Source of the DNA: Pseudomonas parafulva
GTDB lineage: Bacteria > Pseudomonadota > Gammaproteobacteria > Pseudomonadales > Pseudomonadaceae
Length of the DNA: 64,000 nt
NCBI RefSeq assembly: GCF_000800255.1
Contig: NZ_CP009747.1
Span: forward strand, 1,302,001 to 1,366,000
Direction: 5' to 3'
Positions 19,181 through 28,052 of this stretch are shown here, piece by piece; the first letter of the stretch is position 1; every line of letters begins with the position of its first letter. Both the position numbers and the translations under genes were made by a program. Below the pieces are notes generated by a model that made no database searches, was not told the DNA's origin, and was given only the letters and a program-made list of their open reading frames with translations.

Positions 19181-20758
19181 TCACGCCGCGATCTTCGCCG
19201 GATCCGTCTGCAGCCACCACTGGCTGCGCTGGCCCTGCAACAGCCCTTCGAGCACTGATACACCGCGGTCGCGCTGAGCGATGCGCTCTTGCTCGAACGC
19301 GTCCTTGAGCAGGCTTTGCAGGTTGCGCGACTGGGTCACGGCCTTGGGCGTGGTCACGTCGCTCTTCAGGTCGCCGTTGACGTAGGTGAGGATGCGCTCC
19401 TTCTGGCTGGCCTGCTGGGTAGCACTGGCTTCGACCAGCTTGCCCTTGTCGAAGCCCAGGCGCGTGGTGCTGCTGGCCTGGTCGTCGATCACATGGTAGC
19501 TGTAGTTCTGCGATTCGCGGTCGCTGCCCAGCGACAGCGCCATGAGCGGATTGGCACCCTGGTGGAACGAGGCATCGAGCTTGCTTTGCTGGCGCTGCTG
19601 CACCGAATAGTCCTGCAGGCCCTGGCGTTGAATATCGGTCTGCTGCGACGCACTGAAGGTGAAACTGTCCGTTTCGTCCTGGCGCATCGGGTTGCTACGT
19701 TGTGCAGTTTCGCTGATCGAGGCGCTGAAATCGGCCAGGCCACTGAGCAGGGCGCGGTCTTTGTCGGTCATGGAGAACGGTTTCTGCACAGCGGTCGGGC
19801 GGGTGTCGTCCAGGCTGTTGAGCTGGCTGAAGGCGTCCTTGAACAGGCCCATCAGATTCTCGTCGGCACGGCCGCGACGCTGGGCGGCATCGAACTGGTT
19901 CAGGTAGTTGGCGATCGCGGCCTTACGTTGATCTGCGCTGCCCAGCAGCTCGCCGTCATGGGTGTCGAGGCTCAGGCGAACCACCCCCATGGGGCCTTCC
20001 AGGCTGAGCTTGCGCGTGCGCTCGTTGAGGTCGAGGGAGAAACGCTGTTCGCCGGTGGGCGTCTGCAGTTTGGCGTTCATCTGCAGCGACGAGAACAGGG
20101 TGGTGTCGAGCTTGGCCAGTGCGCCCAGTTTCAACTGCGGGGGCTGTGCGTTCAAGCCATCGATGGTCGACTGGAAGCTGTCGGCGAGTTTGCCCAAACC
20201 GCGCAGTTCGTCGTCGCTCAACTCGCCGCCATCCACCTCGGCGCTGACCGCCAAGCCTTTCTCGCCGCTGGCCAGCGACAGCCTGATGGTCGCGCCAGAG
20301 GCCGTGGTCAGGCTTAAGCTGACGCCATTGTCGGGGTTCTCGCGCAAGCGTGTCTGCTGCAGCTTCAGCACCGCAGGGTTGATGGGCGAGTCGTCGCTAA
20401 CGGCGAAAACCGATTGCGAAATGCCGCTGCCGCCGTTGCGTACCAACTGCTCGATCAACGCCGCGCCGATGCCGTTGAAACGTCCGGCGGTACTGGACGT
20501 CTTGAACGCTGTGAGCAGCGAGGTAGCCAGCTTGTCCTGGCTGTCGTTCTCCCAGACATAGCGCGTCTGCCCGGGCAGCAGCCCTTGGCGAGTGTAGGTT
20601 TGCGGCTCGCTGGCGATGGTCGGCTGCCCCAGGGAGACGGTGCTGCTCGGGACATTGGCGGCGGCGGTCAGGGTATCTGCGGCGCTGGTCAGTGCTGTGG
20701 GCGGTTGCGCGAGGGCGACCCTCGGGGCGAGGGTTTGCACGGCGGTGATCGAAGTCAT
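19181..20758 (-). CDS. Large hypothetical protein, 525 residues
   Basis: A hydrophilic Gln/Ser/Ala-rich protein without signal peptide or membrane segment. It has a disordered Ala/Pro/Thr-rich N-terminus (about residues 1-60), a central part with alternating strands (SLSLTTASGATIRLSLASGEKG near 150) and repeated LSLEGPMGVVRLSLDTHDGE-like strands. A Gln-rich coiled region follows (about 360-420, QRQGLQDYSVQQRQQSKLD). It starts with a good AGGACGCTC spacer-ATG. Similar uncharacterised long proteins occur in pseudomonads, but I recognise no domain and do not assign a function. Convergent with the urease operon; alone in its transcription unit. Confidence 0.6.
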   Translation of the reverse strand: MTSITAVQTLAPRVALAQPPTALTSAADTLTAAANVPSSTVSLGQPTIASEPQTYTRQGLLPGQTRYVWENDSQDKLATSLLTAFKTSSTAGRFNGIGAALIEQLVRNGGSGISQSVFAVSDDSPINPAVLKLQQTRLRENPDNGVSLSLTTASGATIRLSLASGEKGLAVSAEVDGGELSDDELRGLGKLADSFQSTIDGLNAQPPQLKLGALAKLDTTLFSSLQMNAKLQTPTGEQRFSLDLNERTRKLSLEGPMGVVRLSLDTHDGELLGSADQRKAAIANYLNQFDAAQRRGRADENLMGLFKDAFSQLNSLDDTRPTAVQKPFSMTDKDRALLSGLADFSASISETAQRSNPMRQDETDSFTFSASQQTDIQRQGLQDYSVQQRQQSKLDASFHQGANPLMALSLGSDRESQNYSYHVIDDQASSTTRLGFDKGKLVEASATQQASQKERILTYVNGDLKSDVTTPKAVTQSRNLQSLLKDAFEQERIAQRDRGVSVLEGLLQGQRSQWWLQTDPAKIAA

Positions 20759-20899
20759 GAGCGTCCTGCCGATTCGAGTGGATATCGGGGTATCGGCCGG
20801 GCAATGAAATGCATGAGGAAAATGGCGGAGCGTTGGGGCGGTGAAAGCCGCTCCGAGAGGGAGCGGCTCTACCTTGGTGTAATGGATAAGCGGCGACGA

Positions 20900-21394
20900 T
20901 CAGCGGCGGCGGAACAGGGGCAGTGGCTCGTCGGTGGCGCCTTGGTAGGTCACCGAGAAGTCTTTCAGGCTTTGCAGTGCATCCTGCGGATCCTTGTCGG
21001 CACGGATAGCGAAGGCATCGAAGCCGCAGCGCGCCATGTAAAACAGCTGGTCGCGCAGTACATCGCCGATGGCACGCAATTCGCCCTTGTACTGATAGCG
21101 ATCACGCAGCAGACGGGCGTTGGAATAGCTGCGTCCGTCGGTGAAGGCCGGGAAATTCAGCGCGATGACCTGGAAGTGCTGCACCTGCTCGCCGATTTCC
21201 TCGGCTTCCTCGTCGCTGTCCAGCCATACGCCCAGTCCGCCGTCACGCGCGAGCAGCGCGTGGCCATGATCGCGCCACATCTGCAGCGGTACGATGTAGT
21301 CGTCGCAGTTGCTCAGCTCATCGAAAGAGGCGTCCTTGGGCAGCAGGTGCCAGGTCTCGTCGACGATTTCGTTGTGCTTAATGATTCGCTGCAT
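20900..21394 (-). CDS. DUF934 protein, sulfite reductase partner
   Basis: A 164-residue protein of the DUF934 family, recognised by its gene context and by FQVIALNFPAFTDGRSYSNARLLRDRYQYKGELRAIGD, the typical core. DUF934 genes are nearly always adjacent to cysI-type sulfite reductase genes in proteobacteria. The molecular role is not settled; a part in delivering electrons or assembling the reductase is inference. It overlaps the end of cysI by 17 bases, indicating coupling. Confidence 0.85.
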   Translation of the reverse strand: MQRIIKHNEIVDETWHLLPKDASFDELSNCDDYIVPLQMWRDHGHALLARDGGLGVWLDSDEEAEEIGEQVQHFQVIALNFPAFTDGRSYSNARLLRDRYQYKGELRAIGDVLRDQLFYMARCGFDAFAIRADKDPQDALQSLKDFSVTYQGATDEPLPLFRRR

Positions 21395-23030
21395 AGACGC
21401 GTTCCTTGAATGGGTCGATGCCGATACGCTGATAAGTGTCGATGAAGCGTTCGTCTTCGTTGCGTCGTTCGACGTAGACGTTGATCAGTTTCTCGATCAC
21501 ATCGGCCATGTCGTCCTGGGCGAAGGACGGGCCGAGGATCTTGCCCAGGCTCGCATCGCGCGCAGCGTTGCCGCCGAGCGAGACCTGGTAGAACTCTTCG
21601 CCTTTCTTGTCCACGCCGAGGATGCCAATGTGGCCCACATGGTGGTGGCCGCAGGCGTTCATGCAGCCGGAAATGTTGAGGTCGAGCTCGCCGATGTCGA
21701 ACAGATAGTCCAGGTCGTCGAAACGGCGCTGGATGGATTCGGCGATCGGGATCGACTTGGCATTGGCCAGGGAGCAGAAGTCACCGCCCGGGCAGCAGAT
21801 GATGTCGGTAAGCAGGCCAATGTTCGGCGTGGCGAAACCGCTTTCGCGCAGTTCCAGCCACAGCGCGTGCAACTGGCGCTGCTCGACGTCGGCAAGAATG
21901 ATGTTCTGTTCGTGCGAGGTGCGCAGGTGGCCAAAGCTGTAGCGATCAGCCAAATCGGCGACGGCATCGAGCTGCTTGTCGGTCAGGTCGCCCGGCGCCA
22001 CGCCGGTGGGCTTGAGCGACAGGGTAACGGCGACATAGCCGGGCTTCTTGTGGGCACGGGTGTTGCGCGAGCGCCAGCGGGCGAAACCTGGGTTTTCCTG
22101 CTCCAGGGCAGTGAAGTCGACGTTGTCGAGCGCCAGATACTGCGGGTCGACGAAATGCTTGGCCACGCGCTGCAGCTCCGCCTCGGTCAGCGTGGTGCTG
22201 CCGCCGCGCAGATGGGCCATCTCGGCCTCGACCTTTTCGGCGAAGACCTCAGGGGTGAGCGCCTTGACCAGGATCTTGATGCGCGCCTTGTACTTGTTGT
22301 CACGTCGGCCGTAACGGTTGTACACGCGCAGGATCGCATCGAGGTAGCTGAGCAGGTCCTGCCAGGGCAGGAACTCGTTGATGAACGCACCGATCACCGG
22401 GGTACGGCCCAGGCCACCGCCGACCAAGACTCGGAAGCCCAGCTCTCCGGCCGCGTTATACACCGGCTCCAGGCCGATATCGTGCACTTCGATGGCGGCG
22501 CGGTCGTCCTTCGAGCCGTTGACGGCGATCTTGAACTTTCGCGGCAAGTAGGCGAATTCGGGGTGGAAGGTGGTCCACTGACGTACGATTTCGCACCATG
22601 GGCGCGGGTCGATCAGTTCATCCGCCGCGACGCCGGCGAACTGGTCGGTGGTGACGTTGCGCAGGCAGTTGCCGCTGGTCTGAATCGCGTGCATCTGCAC
22701 CGTGGCCAGCTCGGCCAGGATCTCGGGAACGTCCTCGAGCGCCGGCCAGTTGTACTGCACGTTCTGCCGGGTGCTGATGTGCGCGTAGCCCTTGTCGTAG
22801 TCGCGGGCGATCTTGGCCAGCATGCGGACCTGGCGCGCGTTCAACTGACCGTAGGGCACGGCGACGCGCAGCATCGGGGCGAAACGCTGGATGTAGAGGC
22901 CGTTCTGCAGGCGCAGAGGGCGGAATTCTTCTTCGCTCAGCTCACCGGCCAGGTAGCGGCGGGTCTGATCACGGAACTGCTTGACGCGGTCCTCGATGAT
23001 CCGCTGATCGTACTCGTCGTATACGTACAT
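21378..23030 (-). CDS. cysI: Assimilatory nitrite/sulfite reductase hemoprotein
   Basis: A 550-residue siroheme/[4Fe-4S] enzyme reducing sulfite to sulfide for cysteine synthesis. Two ferredoxin-like half-domains are followed by the cluster motifs: CCPGGDFCSLANAKSIPIAE (first cysteine pair) and NISGCMNACGHHHVGHIG (second pair, including the residue bridging to siroheme). The N-terminal TRQNVQYNW and the arginine/lysine residues typical of the siroheme pocket are present. It starts at ATG 23030 with AGGACTTTT upstream. Nitrite reductase activity cannot be excluded from sequence, but the DUF934 partner points to sulfite. Confidence 0.92.
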   Translation of the reverse strand: MYVYDEYDQRIIEDRVKQFRDQTRRYLAGELSEEEFRPLRLQNGLYIQRFAPMLRVAVPYGQLNARQVRMLAKIARDYDKGYAHISTRQNVQYNWPALEDVPEILAELATVQMHAIQTSGNCLRNVTTDQFAGVAADELIDPRPWCEIVRQWTTFHPEFAYLPRKFKIAVNGSKDDRAAIEVHDIGLEPVYNAAGELGFRVLVGGGLGRTPVIGAFINEFLPWQDLLSYLDAILRVYNRYGRRDNKYKARIKILVKALTPEVFAEKVEAEMAHLRGGSTTLTEAELQRVAKHFVDPQYLALDNVDFTALEQENPGFARWRSRNTRAHKKPGYVAVTLSLKPTGVAPGDLTDKQLDAVADLADRYSFGHLRTSHEQNIILADVEQRQLHALWLELRESGFATPNIGLLTDIICCPGGDFCSLANAKSIPIAESIQRRFDDLDYLFDIGELDLNISGCMNACGHHHVGHIGILGVDKKGEEFYQVSLGGNAARDASLGKILGPSFAQDDMADVIEKLINVYVERRNEDERFIDTYQRIGIDPFKERVYAANH

Positions 23031-23246
23031 AAAAGTCCTGTCTCAGGCTGCATGCAGCTAATCGCGCGCACGGCCGCGCACTCCCGATCGGAGCGGGGCA
23101 ACGATAGCAGAGTGCATTTATGCGCAAAAGTGATGTTTTTGCATATGAAAAGAACCATTTGGACTAAGTGAGATTGTCTGCTATTTGCTCTAACCCTCCA
23201 GCTAGGCCCGTATACTGTTTCCCTTTATGCTGTAGGGATTTTCCTA

Positions 23247-24326
23247 ATGCTCTTCAGAGCACTGTGTCACGGCCTTTGTCTCGGGTTGGCGTTGATGGCC
23301 AACGCGCAGGCGGCCTCGGTAGTGTTTCTCAACCCGGGCCTTTCAGATGAAACATTCTGGGTCAGCTATACGCGGTTCATGCAGGCGGCTGCGGACAATC
23401 TGGGCATGCAGTTGCAGGTGCAATACGGTGAGCGTCAGGCCGAACGGCAACTGGCTCAGGTCCGTGCGTTGCTGCGCAGCCCACACAAACCCGACTATCT
23501 GATGTTGGTCAACGAACAATATGCAGCGCCGGAGGTGATGCGTCTGACCCGTGGCAGCGGGATCAAGCTGGTGCTGGTCAACAACGGCCTGACGCGCAGC
23601 CAGGCCGATGCGGTGAAGGCGCAGCCTGGTAGCTATGCACCTTTGCTGGGCGCGCTGATCACCAACGACGAGCAGGCCGGTTACCAGATGCTGCGCGATC
23701 TGGTCGCCAGTCTTCCAGCGACGAGCGGCCCCATCGAGTTGTTGGCCTTCTCGGGCATCAGCACCACGCCTGCCTCGCAATTGCGCGAGCAGGGCATGCG
23801 CCGAGCGCTCGCTGATTTTCCCCAAGTCCGTTTGCGTCAGGTGGTTTCCGGTGGCTGGAGCCGCCAGCGGGCTTTCGAGCAGGCGCAGATTCTGGTGCAA
23901 CGCTATCCGAAGGTGCGTCTGGTGTGGTCGGCAAACGACGAGATGGCCTTTGGGGCCATGCAGGCGTTCGAAGCGGCGGGCAGGGTGCCGGGCCGCGATG
24001 TGCTGTTCAGCGCGATCAACAGTTCCCCCGAAGCGCTGCGGGCGCGAATCGATGGGCGACTAAGCGCACTGGTCGGTGGGCATTTCAGCCTGGGCGGCTG
24101 GGCGATGGTGATGCTGCACGATGATGCCTTGGGCCTGCCGCTTGATCGTGACGGTCACACGGTGCGCACCCTACCGGTATTGCAGCCGATCGACCCGGCG
24201 AAGGCGCGGCGCTGGTTGGCATTGCAAGAGCGGGCAGACTACGGCATCGATTTCCGTCGCTACAGCGCGCAGGGCAAGGCCAGTGATTACCGCTACCCAT
24301 TTTTGACGTCACCCGTCGATTACTGA
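23247..24326 (+). CDS. Periplasmic sugar-type substrate-binding protein
   Basis: A 359-residue type-1 periplasmic binding protein. A signal peptide (MLFRALCHGLCLGLALMANAQA) is followed by the two-lobe fold, starting VVFLNPGLSDETFW and including LRSPHKPDYLMLVNEQYAAPE, SAPIELLAFSGIST-like strands and VRLVWSANDEMAFGAMQA, typical of the ribose/autoinducer-2-binding group. No ABC permease or ATPase lies beside it. An orphan solute sensor feeding a separate signalling protein is possible; the ligand is unknown. AGGGA lies upstream of the ATG. Confidence 0.8.
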   Translation: MLFRALCHGLCLGLALMANAQAASVVFLNPGLSDETFWVSYTRFMQAAADNLGMQLQVQYGERQAERQLAQVRALLRSPHKPDYLMLVNEQYAAPEVMRLTRGSGIKLVLVNNGLTRSQADAVKAQPGSYAPLLGALITNDEQAGYQMLRDLVASLPATSGPIELLAFSGISTTPASQLREQGMRRALADFPQVRLRQVVSGGWSRQRAFEQAQILVQRYPKVRLVWSANDEMAFGAMQAFEAAGRVPGRDVLFSAINSSPEALRARIDGRLSALVGGHFSLGGWAMVMLHDDALGLPLDRDGHTVRTLPVLQPIDPAKARRWLALQERADYGIDFRRYSAQGKASDYRYPFLTSPVDY

Positions 24327-24409
24327 AAGACCTTGCTTGAGCAAAGGGCATTGCTGGGCTTTACTGCTGAGTGACGTGCATTCCGATAATCACTCCAAGA
24401 GGCAATGCA

Positions 24410-24523
24410 ATGGCTAATCCTACCAAGCTGCGCAAACCCGCCGTCAGCGTCGACACCTGGGCGATCCTGTGTCTGATCGTGCTGGTGGTGGTGACCGCTG
24501 TCTATTGGCTCGGACATCCCTGA
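24410..24523 (+). CDS. 37-residue single-pass membrane peptide
   Basis: A short gene reading MANPTKLRKPAVSVDTWAIL then a hydrophobic helix (about residues 18-34, LCLIVLVVVTAVYW) and LGHP. An AAGAGG site lies about 8 bases before the ATG. The basic N-terminus suggests an N-in orientation in the inner membrane. Such one-helix peptides are often missed in annotation. No function is assigned. It lies 83 bases after the binding-protein gene, on the same strand. Confidence 0.6.
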   Translation: MANPTKLRKPAVSVDTWAILCLIVLVVVTAVYWLGHP

Positions 24524-24549
24524 AGCAAAGCTGTCGGTTCACGCCGAGC

Positions 24550-25377
24550 TTAGCGCCCCACCCGTTTACCCCGTTGCTGGCCGACATCCAGTGCCTGCCC
24601 GTCGCGTTGCTTCCCTTGGCGAGCAAGCCCTTCAAGTTGCGGAATGAGCATGCCTTCAGGCAAATGCCGCCAGAACCTGCCAGGCATGTGCAAGCGTAGC
24701 GCGTCGGGATTGAGCCGAGCAGGATTGAATGTGGAGCGGTAGTAAGTGCGCCAGAGCTCCGCGCCGGGGTCTTCGGCGTGCCTGGCCCACTCGATCCATT
24801 CGGGCGGACAGCGTCGGCGGTAATCCAATTGCGCCCCATCGAAACGGATGCCATCTTCTGGCGTCGCGATCAGCCAGCGCTGGCGTCCGAGGCGGTCGGC
24901 GAAGTGACTGCTGGCGCTTTCGAGAATGTCGTGTGCGGGCTCGTGAAAGGCCACCAGATCCAATTGCAAATGGCTGGCAATCGGCTCTGGCAATGGGACG
25001 AAGCGAAGAAACGCGTGTAGGTGGTGTGCTTCACGACTGACCTGTTTGATTCGCCTGTGCAACTCGCTGCCAAGCCGGTCGCCGGCCAGCATGGCCGTGC
25101 GGTCGCCATGGGCGACGCGCCACAGCACCTCGTACAGCATGTTCCAGCGCTGATCACCCCGGTAACGTGCGGCCTGTTCAAGCTGCTCCAACAGCGTAGC
25201 CGGTATGCGCGCTCTGAACGGGCCTGGTCCTTCGGGTAGCGGAGTCGGCAGTGCGAGCAGATCGTCGATTGGGCCTTGACCCCAGGTGACCTCGCTCGGG
25301 TCGATGCCGTGCCCCAGTAGCGTACGCGCCTGTGAGCGCCAGGTGCTGAACAGGTCGTCGCAGTCCAGCGCGATCAT
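24550..25377 (-). CDS. TIGR03915 family DNA-metabolism protein
   Basis: A 275-residue protein of the family annotated as probable DNA metabolism/repair protein, recognised by its partner and by features such as LHRRIKQVSREAHHLHAFLRFVPLP, AFHEPAHDILESASSHFADRLG, WLIATPEDGIRFDGAQLDYRRRCP and WRTYYRSTFNPARLNPDALRLHMPGRFW near the C-terminus. In other bacteria this domain is found fused to a UdgX-type uracil-DNA-binding domain, supporting a DNA-repair connection. Its start overlaps the stop of the radical SAM gene by 4 bases (ATGA), so both are made together. Biochemical activity is not known to me. Confidence 0.85.
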   Translation of the reverse strand: MIALDCDDLFSTWRSQARTLLGHGIDPSEVTWGQGPIDDLLALPTPLPEGPGPFRARIPATLLEQLEQAARYRGDQRWNMLYEVLWRVAHGDRTAMLAGDRLGSELHRRIKQVSREAHHLHAFLRFVPLPEPIASHLQLDLVAFHEPAHDILESASSHFADRLGRQRWLIATPEDGIRFDGAQLDYRRRCPPEWIEWARHAEDPGAELWRTYYRSTFNPARLNPDALRLHMPGRFWRHLPEGMLIPQLEGLARQGKQRDGQALDVGQQRGKRVGR

Positions 25378-26594
25378 GCCCACAAGCCCATCTGCACGGG
25401 CGCTTGCGGTTCGCGCAAGCGCTCTCGCAGCAAACCGCTGCGCAATTCGCTTTGGGCAGGTCGGTAATCGGTGGTGACGATGAACGGGCGCGCCTTGTCC
25501 AGCACACAGCGCAATTGAATCAGGTCATCGTAGCGAATGCGCCGCTCGCGTCGCAGCGCCACCAAGCGCTGAACGCTGCGCAGGCCAATGCCGGGAATGC
25601 GGGCGAGCAGGGCGGGTTCGGCACGGTTCAGATCCAGCGGGAAGACGTCGCGATTGGCCAGGGCCCAGGCCAGCTTGGGGTCGACGTCCAGCGCCAGGTT
25701 GCCGGTCTGGCCGAGGAGTTCGCCGGCTGTGTAGCCATAGCCGCGCATGAGGAAATCGGCCTGGTACAAGCGGTGCTCACGCAGCAGCGGTGGGGCGGCC
25801 AATGGCACGCTGTTGGGGCTGTCAGGAATGGGGCTGAAGGCGGAATAGTAGACGCGCTTGAGGCCATAGCCCTGGTAGAGCGATTCGGCATTGCGCAGCA
25901 GCGTACTGTCGTCGGTGGCATCGGCACCCACGATCACCTGAGTACTTTGACCGGCCGGGGTGAAGCGCGGTGCTCGCGGCTCGCCGGCCACCGCCTGCTG
26001 GCCCTGATGAATGATGCCCATGGCCTGGCGAATCGTGTGCGCCTGCTTCTCCGGCGCCAGGCGTTTGAGGCTGGCGTCGGTGGGCAATTCGACGTTCACG
26101 CTCAAGCGATCGGCCAGACGTCCGGCTTCCTCGATCAACATCGGATCGGCATCGGGAATGGTCTTGAGGTGGATGTAGCCGCGGAAACCATGTTCTTCGC
26201 GCAGCAGGCGTGCGACGCGGTTCAACTGCTCCATGGTGTAATCGGCCGAGCGGATGATGCCCGAGCTCAGGAACAGACCACTGATGCAATTGCGGCGGTA
26301 GAAATCCAGCGTTAGACGCACCACCTCCTCGGGGCTGAAACGCGCTCTGGGTACATTGCTGGAGCGGCGGTTCACGCAGTACTGGCAGTCGTACAAGCAA
26401 AAGTTGGTGAGCAGTATCTTGAGTAACGACACGCATCGACCGTCAGGCGTGTAGCTGTGGCAGATGCCCATGCCATTGGTTGCGCCCAGGCCCTCTTGCC
26501 CGCGAGAACTGCGCTTGGGCGCGCCGCTGCTGGCGCAGGACGCATCGTACTTGGCGGCGTCGGCAAGAATGCCGAGCTTGGCAATGAGTTGCAT
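25374..26594 (-). CDS. Putative DNA modification/repair radical SAM protein (TIGR03916)
   Basis: A 406-residue radical SAM enzyme. The [4Fe-4S] cluster cysteines are C66, C70 and C73 in FCLYDCQYC, followed by a partial TIM barrel (GLFLSSGIIRSADYTMEQLN, GYIHLKTIPDADP, SVNVELPTD). A C-terminal helix-hairpin-helix (about residues 330-355, LARIPGIGLRSVQRLVALRR) is a DNA-binding element. Other cysteines lie near the N-terminus (C20, C45, C54). Start taken at MQLIAKLGILADAAKYDASC, which has GAGAAG upstream. First gene of a two-gene operon with TIGR03915, under a LexA-type box 15 bases upstream of the start. The substrate is unknown; damaged or modified DNA is inferred. Confidence 0.9.
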   Translation of the reverse strand: MQLIAKLGILADAAKYDASCASSGAPKRSSRGQEGLGATNGMGICHSYTPDGRCVSLLKILLTNFCLYDCQYCVNRRSSNVPRARFSPEEVVRLTLDFYRRNCISGLFLSSGIIRSADYTMEQLNRVARLLREEHGFRGYIHLKTIPDADPMLIEEAGRLADRLSVNVELPTDASLKRLAPEKQAHTIRQAMGIIHQGQQAVAGEPRAPRFTPAGQSTQVIVGADATDDSTLLRNAESLYQGYGLKRVYYSAFSPIPDSPNSVPLAAPPLLREHRLYQADFLMRGYGYTAGELLGQTGNLALDVDPKLAWALANRDVFPLDLNRAEPALLARIPGIGLRSVQRLVALRRERRIRYDDLIQLRCVLDKARPFIVTTDYRPAQSELRSGLLRERLREPQAPVQMGLWA

Positions 26595-26608
26595 GCAGGC
26601 TTCTCGAT

Positions 26609-26630
26609 ATACTGGTTTTTCATACAGTAT
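26609..26630 (-). promoter_or_regulatory. LexA-type SOS box upstream of the radical SAM operon
   Basis: ATACTG-N10-CAGTAT with perfect 6-bp arms. The minus-strand core CTGTATGAAAAACCAG fits the gammaproteobacterial LexA consensus CTG-N10-CAG with an A/T-rich centre. It lies 15 bases upstream of the start codon, a normal repressing position. Recognition is by eye, without scoring against a matrix. Confidence 0.75.
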
Positions 26631-26692
26631 TGAGAGAATGGCTGGCTTGCAAGAGCCTTTCCGATCAGCGGGCGAATGGATGCCCTGTAGCA

Positions 26693-26745
26693 AGACGGCC
26701 CGCCCGAGGACGAGGAGCAAAGTCCTCGTTCGGAACGGGCCGTCT
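26693..26745. terminator. Long hairpin between the radical SAM operon and the dehydrogenase gene
   Basis: Outer arms AGACGGCCCG / CGGGCCGTCT (10 bp, perfect) enclose a second stem GAGGAC / GTCCTC. It lies 29 bases after the minus-strand stop of the dehydrogenase gene and upstream of the SOS box, so it probably insulates the two units. No T-tract. Confidence 0.5.
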
Positions 26746-26773
26746 GCTGGCGTGGTGTTGGAGCGCCTATTGC

Positions 26774-28018
26774 TTAGACTTCAGCGTCCCACGCGCGGTC
26801 GCCGTGTTCGTCCTTGACCCGGGTCGGCAGACCCATCACGTCCAGCGCCTTGAGGAACGGCTCTGCCGGCAACTCTTCGACGTTGACCATGCGCTTGGCA
26901 TCCCATTCGCCACGCGCCACCAGCAATGCAGCGGCTACAGGCGGCACACCGGCGGTGTAGGAAATGCCTTGGCTGTCGGTTTCGGCATAGGCTTCTTCAT
27001 GGTCGGCGACGTTGTAGATGAACACTTCGCGCGGCTGGCCATCTTTGGTGCCCTTGACCAGGTCGCCAATGCAGGTCTTGCCGGTATAGCCCGGGGCCAG
27101 GGAGGCCGGATCGGGCAGAACCGCCTTCACCACTTTCAGCGGTACCACTTCGAGACCCTCGGCGGTCTTGACCGGCTGCTCGGAGAGCAGGCCGAGGTTC
27201 TTCAAAACGGTAAACACATTGATGTAGTGCTCGCCGAAGCTCATCCAGAAGCGCACGTTCGGCACGTCTAGGTTCTTCGAGATCGAATGCACTTCGTCGT
27301 GCCCGGTCAGGTACAGGTTCTGCGAACCGACCACTGGCAGGTCGTCGGTGCGCTTGACCTCGAACATGGTATTGCGGGTCCACTGGCTGTTCTGCCAGCT
27401 CCACACCTGCCCGGTGAACTCGCGGAAGTTGATTTCCGGATCGAAGTTGGTGGCGAAGTACTTGCCGTGTGAGCCGGCATTGACGTCGAGGATGTCGATC
27501 GACTCGATGTGGTCGAAGTATTGCTGCTGGGCCAGTTTGGCGTAGCTGTTCACCACACCCGGGTCGAAGCCGACGCCGAGAATGGCGGTAATGTTCTTCT
27601 GCTGGCATTCCTCGAGGTGCTTCCACTCGTAGTTGCCATACCAGGGCGGGGTTTCGCAGATCTTGCCCGGTTCTTCGTGAATCGCGGTGTCCAGATAAGC
27701 GACACCCGTATCGATGCAGGCACGCAGCACCGACATGTTGAGGAAGGCGGAACCGACGTTGATCACGATCTGCGATTCGGTCTCGCGGATCAAAGCCTTG
27801 GTCGCCTCGACATCAAGGGCGTTGAGCGAGAAGGCCTGGATGTCGGCGGGTACCTTGAGGCTACCCTTGGCCTTGACGCTGTCGATGATGGCCTGGCATT
27901 TGGAGATGTTCCGTGACGCAATGGCAATACGACCGAGTTCGTCGTTATGCTGTGCGCACTTGTGGGCCACCACCTTGGCGACACCTCCTGCACCAATGAT
28001 AAGAACGTTCTTCTTCAA
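26774..28018 (-). CDS. Carboxynorspermidine dehydrogenase (saccharopine dehydrogenase family)
   Basis: A 414-residue NADPH-dependent enzyme. The N-terminal Rossmann motif is VLIIGAGGVAKVVAHKCAQ. The saccharopine-dehydrogenase-like core follows, with ILGVGFDPGVVNSYAKLAQQ and GEHYINVFTVLKNLGLLSE. In the alternative polyamine route it condenses a diamine with aspartate semialdehyde to give carboxynorspermidine or carboxyspermidine. That role is supported by nspC 34 bases upstream on the same strand. The start is TTG at 28018: the sequence there is the conserved KKNVLIIGAGG and AAGGAG lies about 11 bases before it, with no in-frame ATG. Confidence 0.88.
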   Translation of the reverse strand: MKKNVLIIGAGGVAKVVAHKCAQHNDELGRIAIASRNISKCQAIIDSVKAKGSLKVPADIQAFSLNALDVEATKALIRETESQIVINVGSAFLNMSVLRACIDTGVAYLDTAIHEEPGKICETPPWYGNYEWKHLEECQQKNITAILGVGFDPGVVNSYAKLAQQQYFDHIESIDILDVNAGSHGKYFATNFDPEINFREFTGQVWSWQNSQWTRNTMFEVKRTDDLPVVGSQNLYLTGHDEVHSISKNLDVPNVRFWMSFGEHYINVFTVLKNLGLLSEQPVKTAEGLEVVPLKVVKAVLPDPASLAPGYTGKTCIGDLVKGTKDGQPREVFIYNVADHEEAYAETDSQGISYTAGVPPVAAALLVARGEWDAKRMVNVEELPAEPFLKALDVMGLPTRVKDEHGDRAWDAEV

Positions 28019-28052
28019 TTTACTCGATGCTCCTTGTTGAAAAGGCCTGTCG

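Noticed and set aside
21309..23171. 620-residue open frame antisense to cysI
   Set aside because: Antisense shadow; low-complexity translation, no start site.
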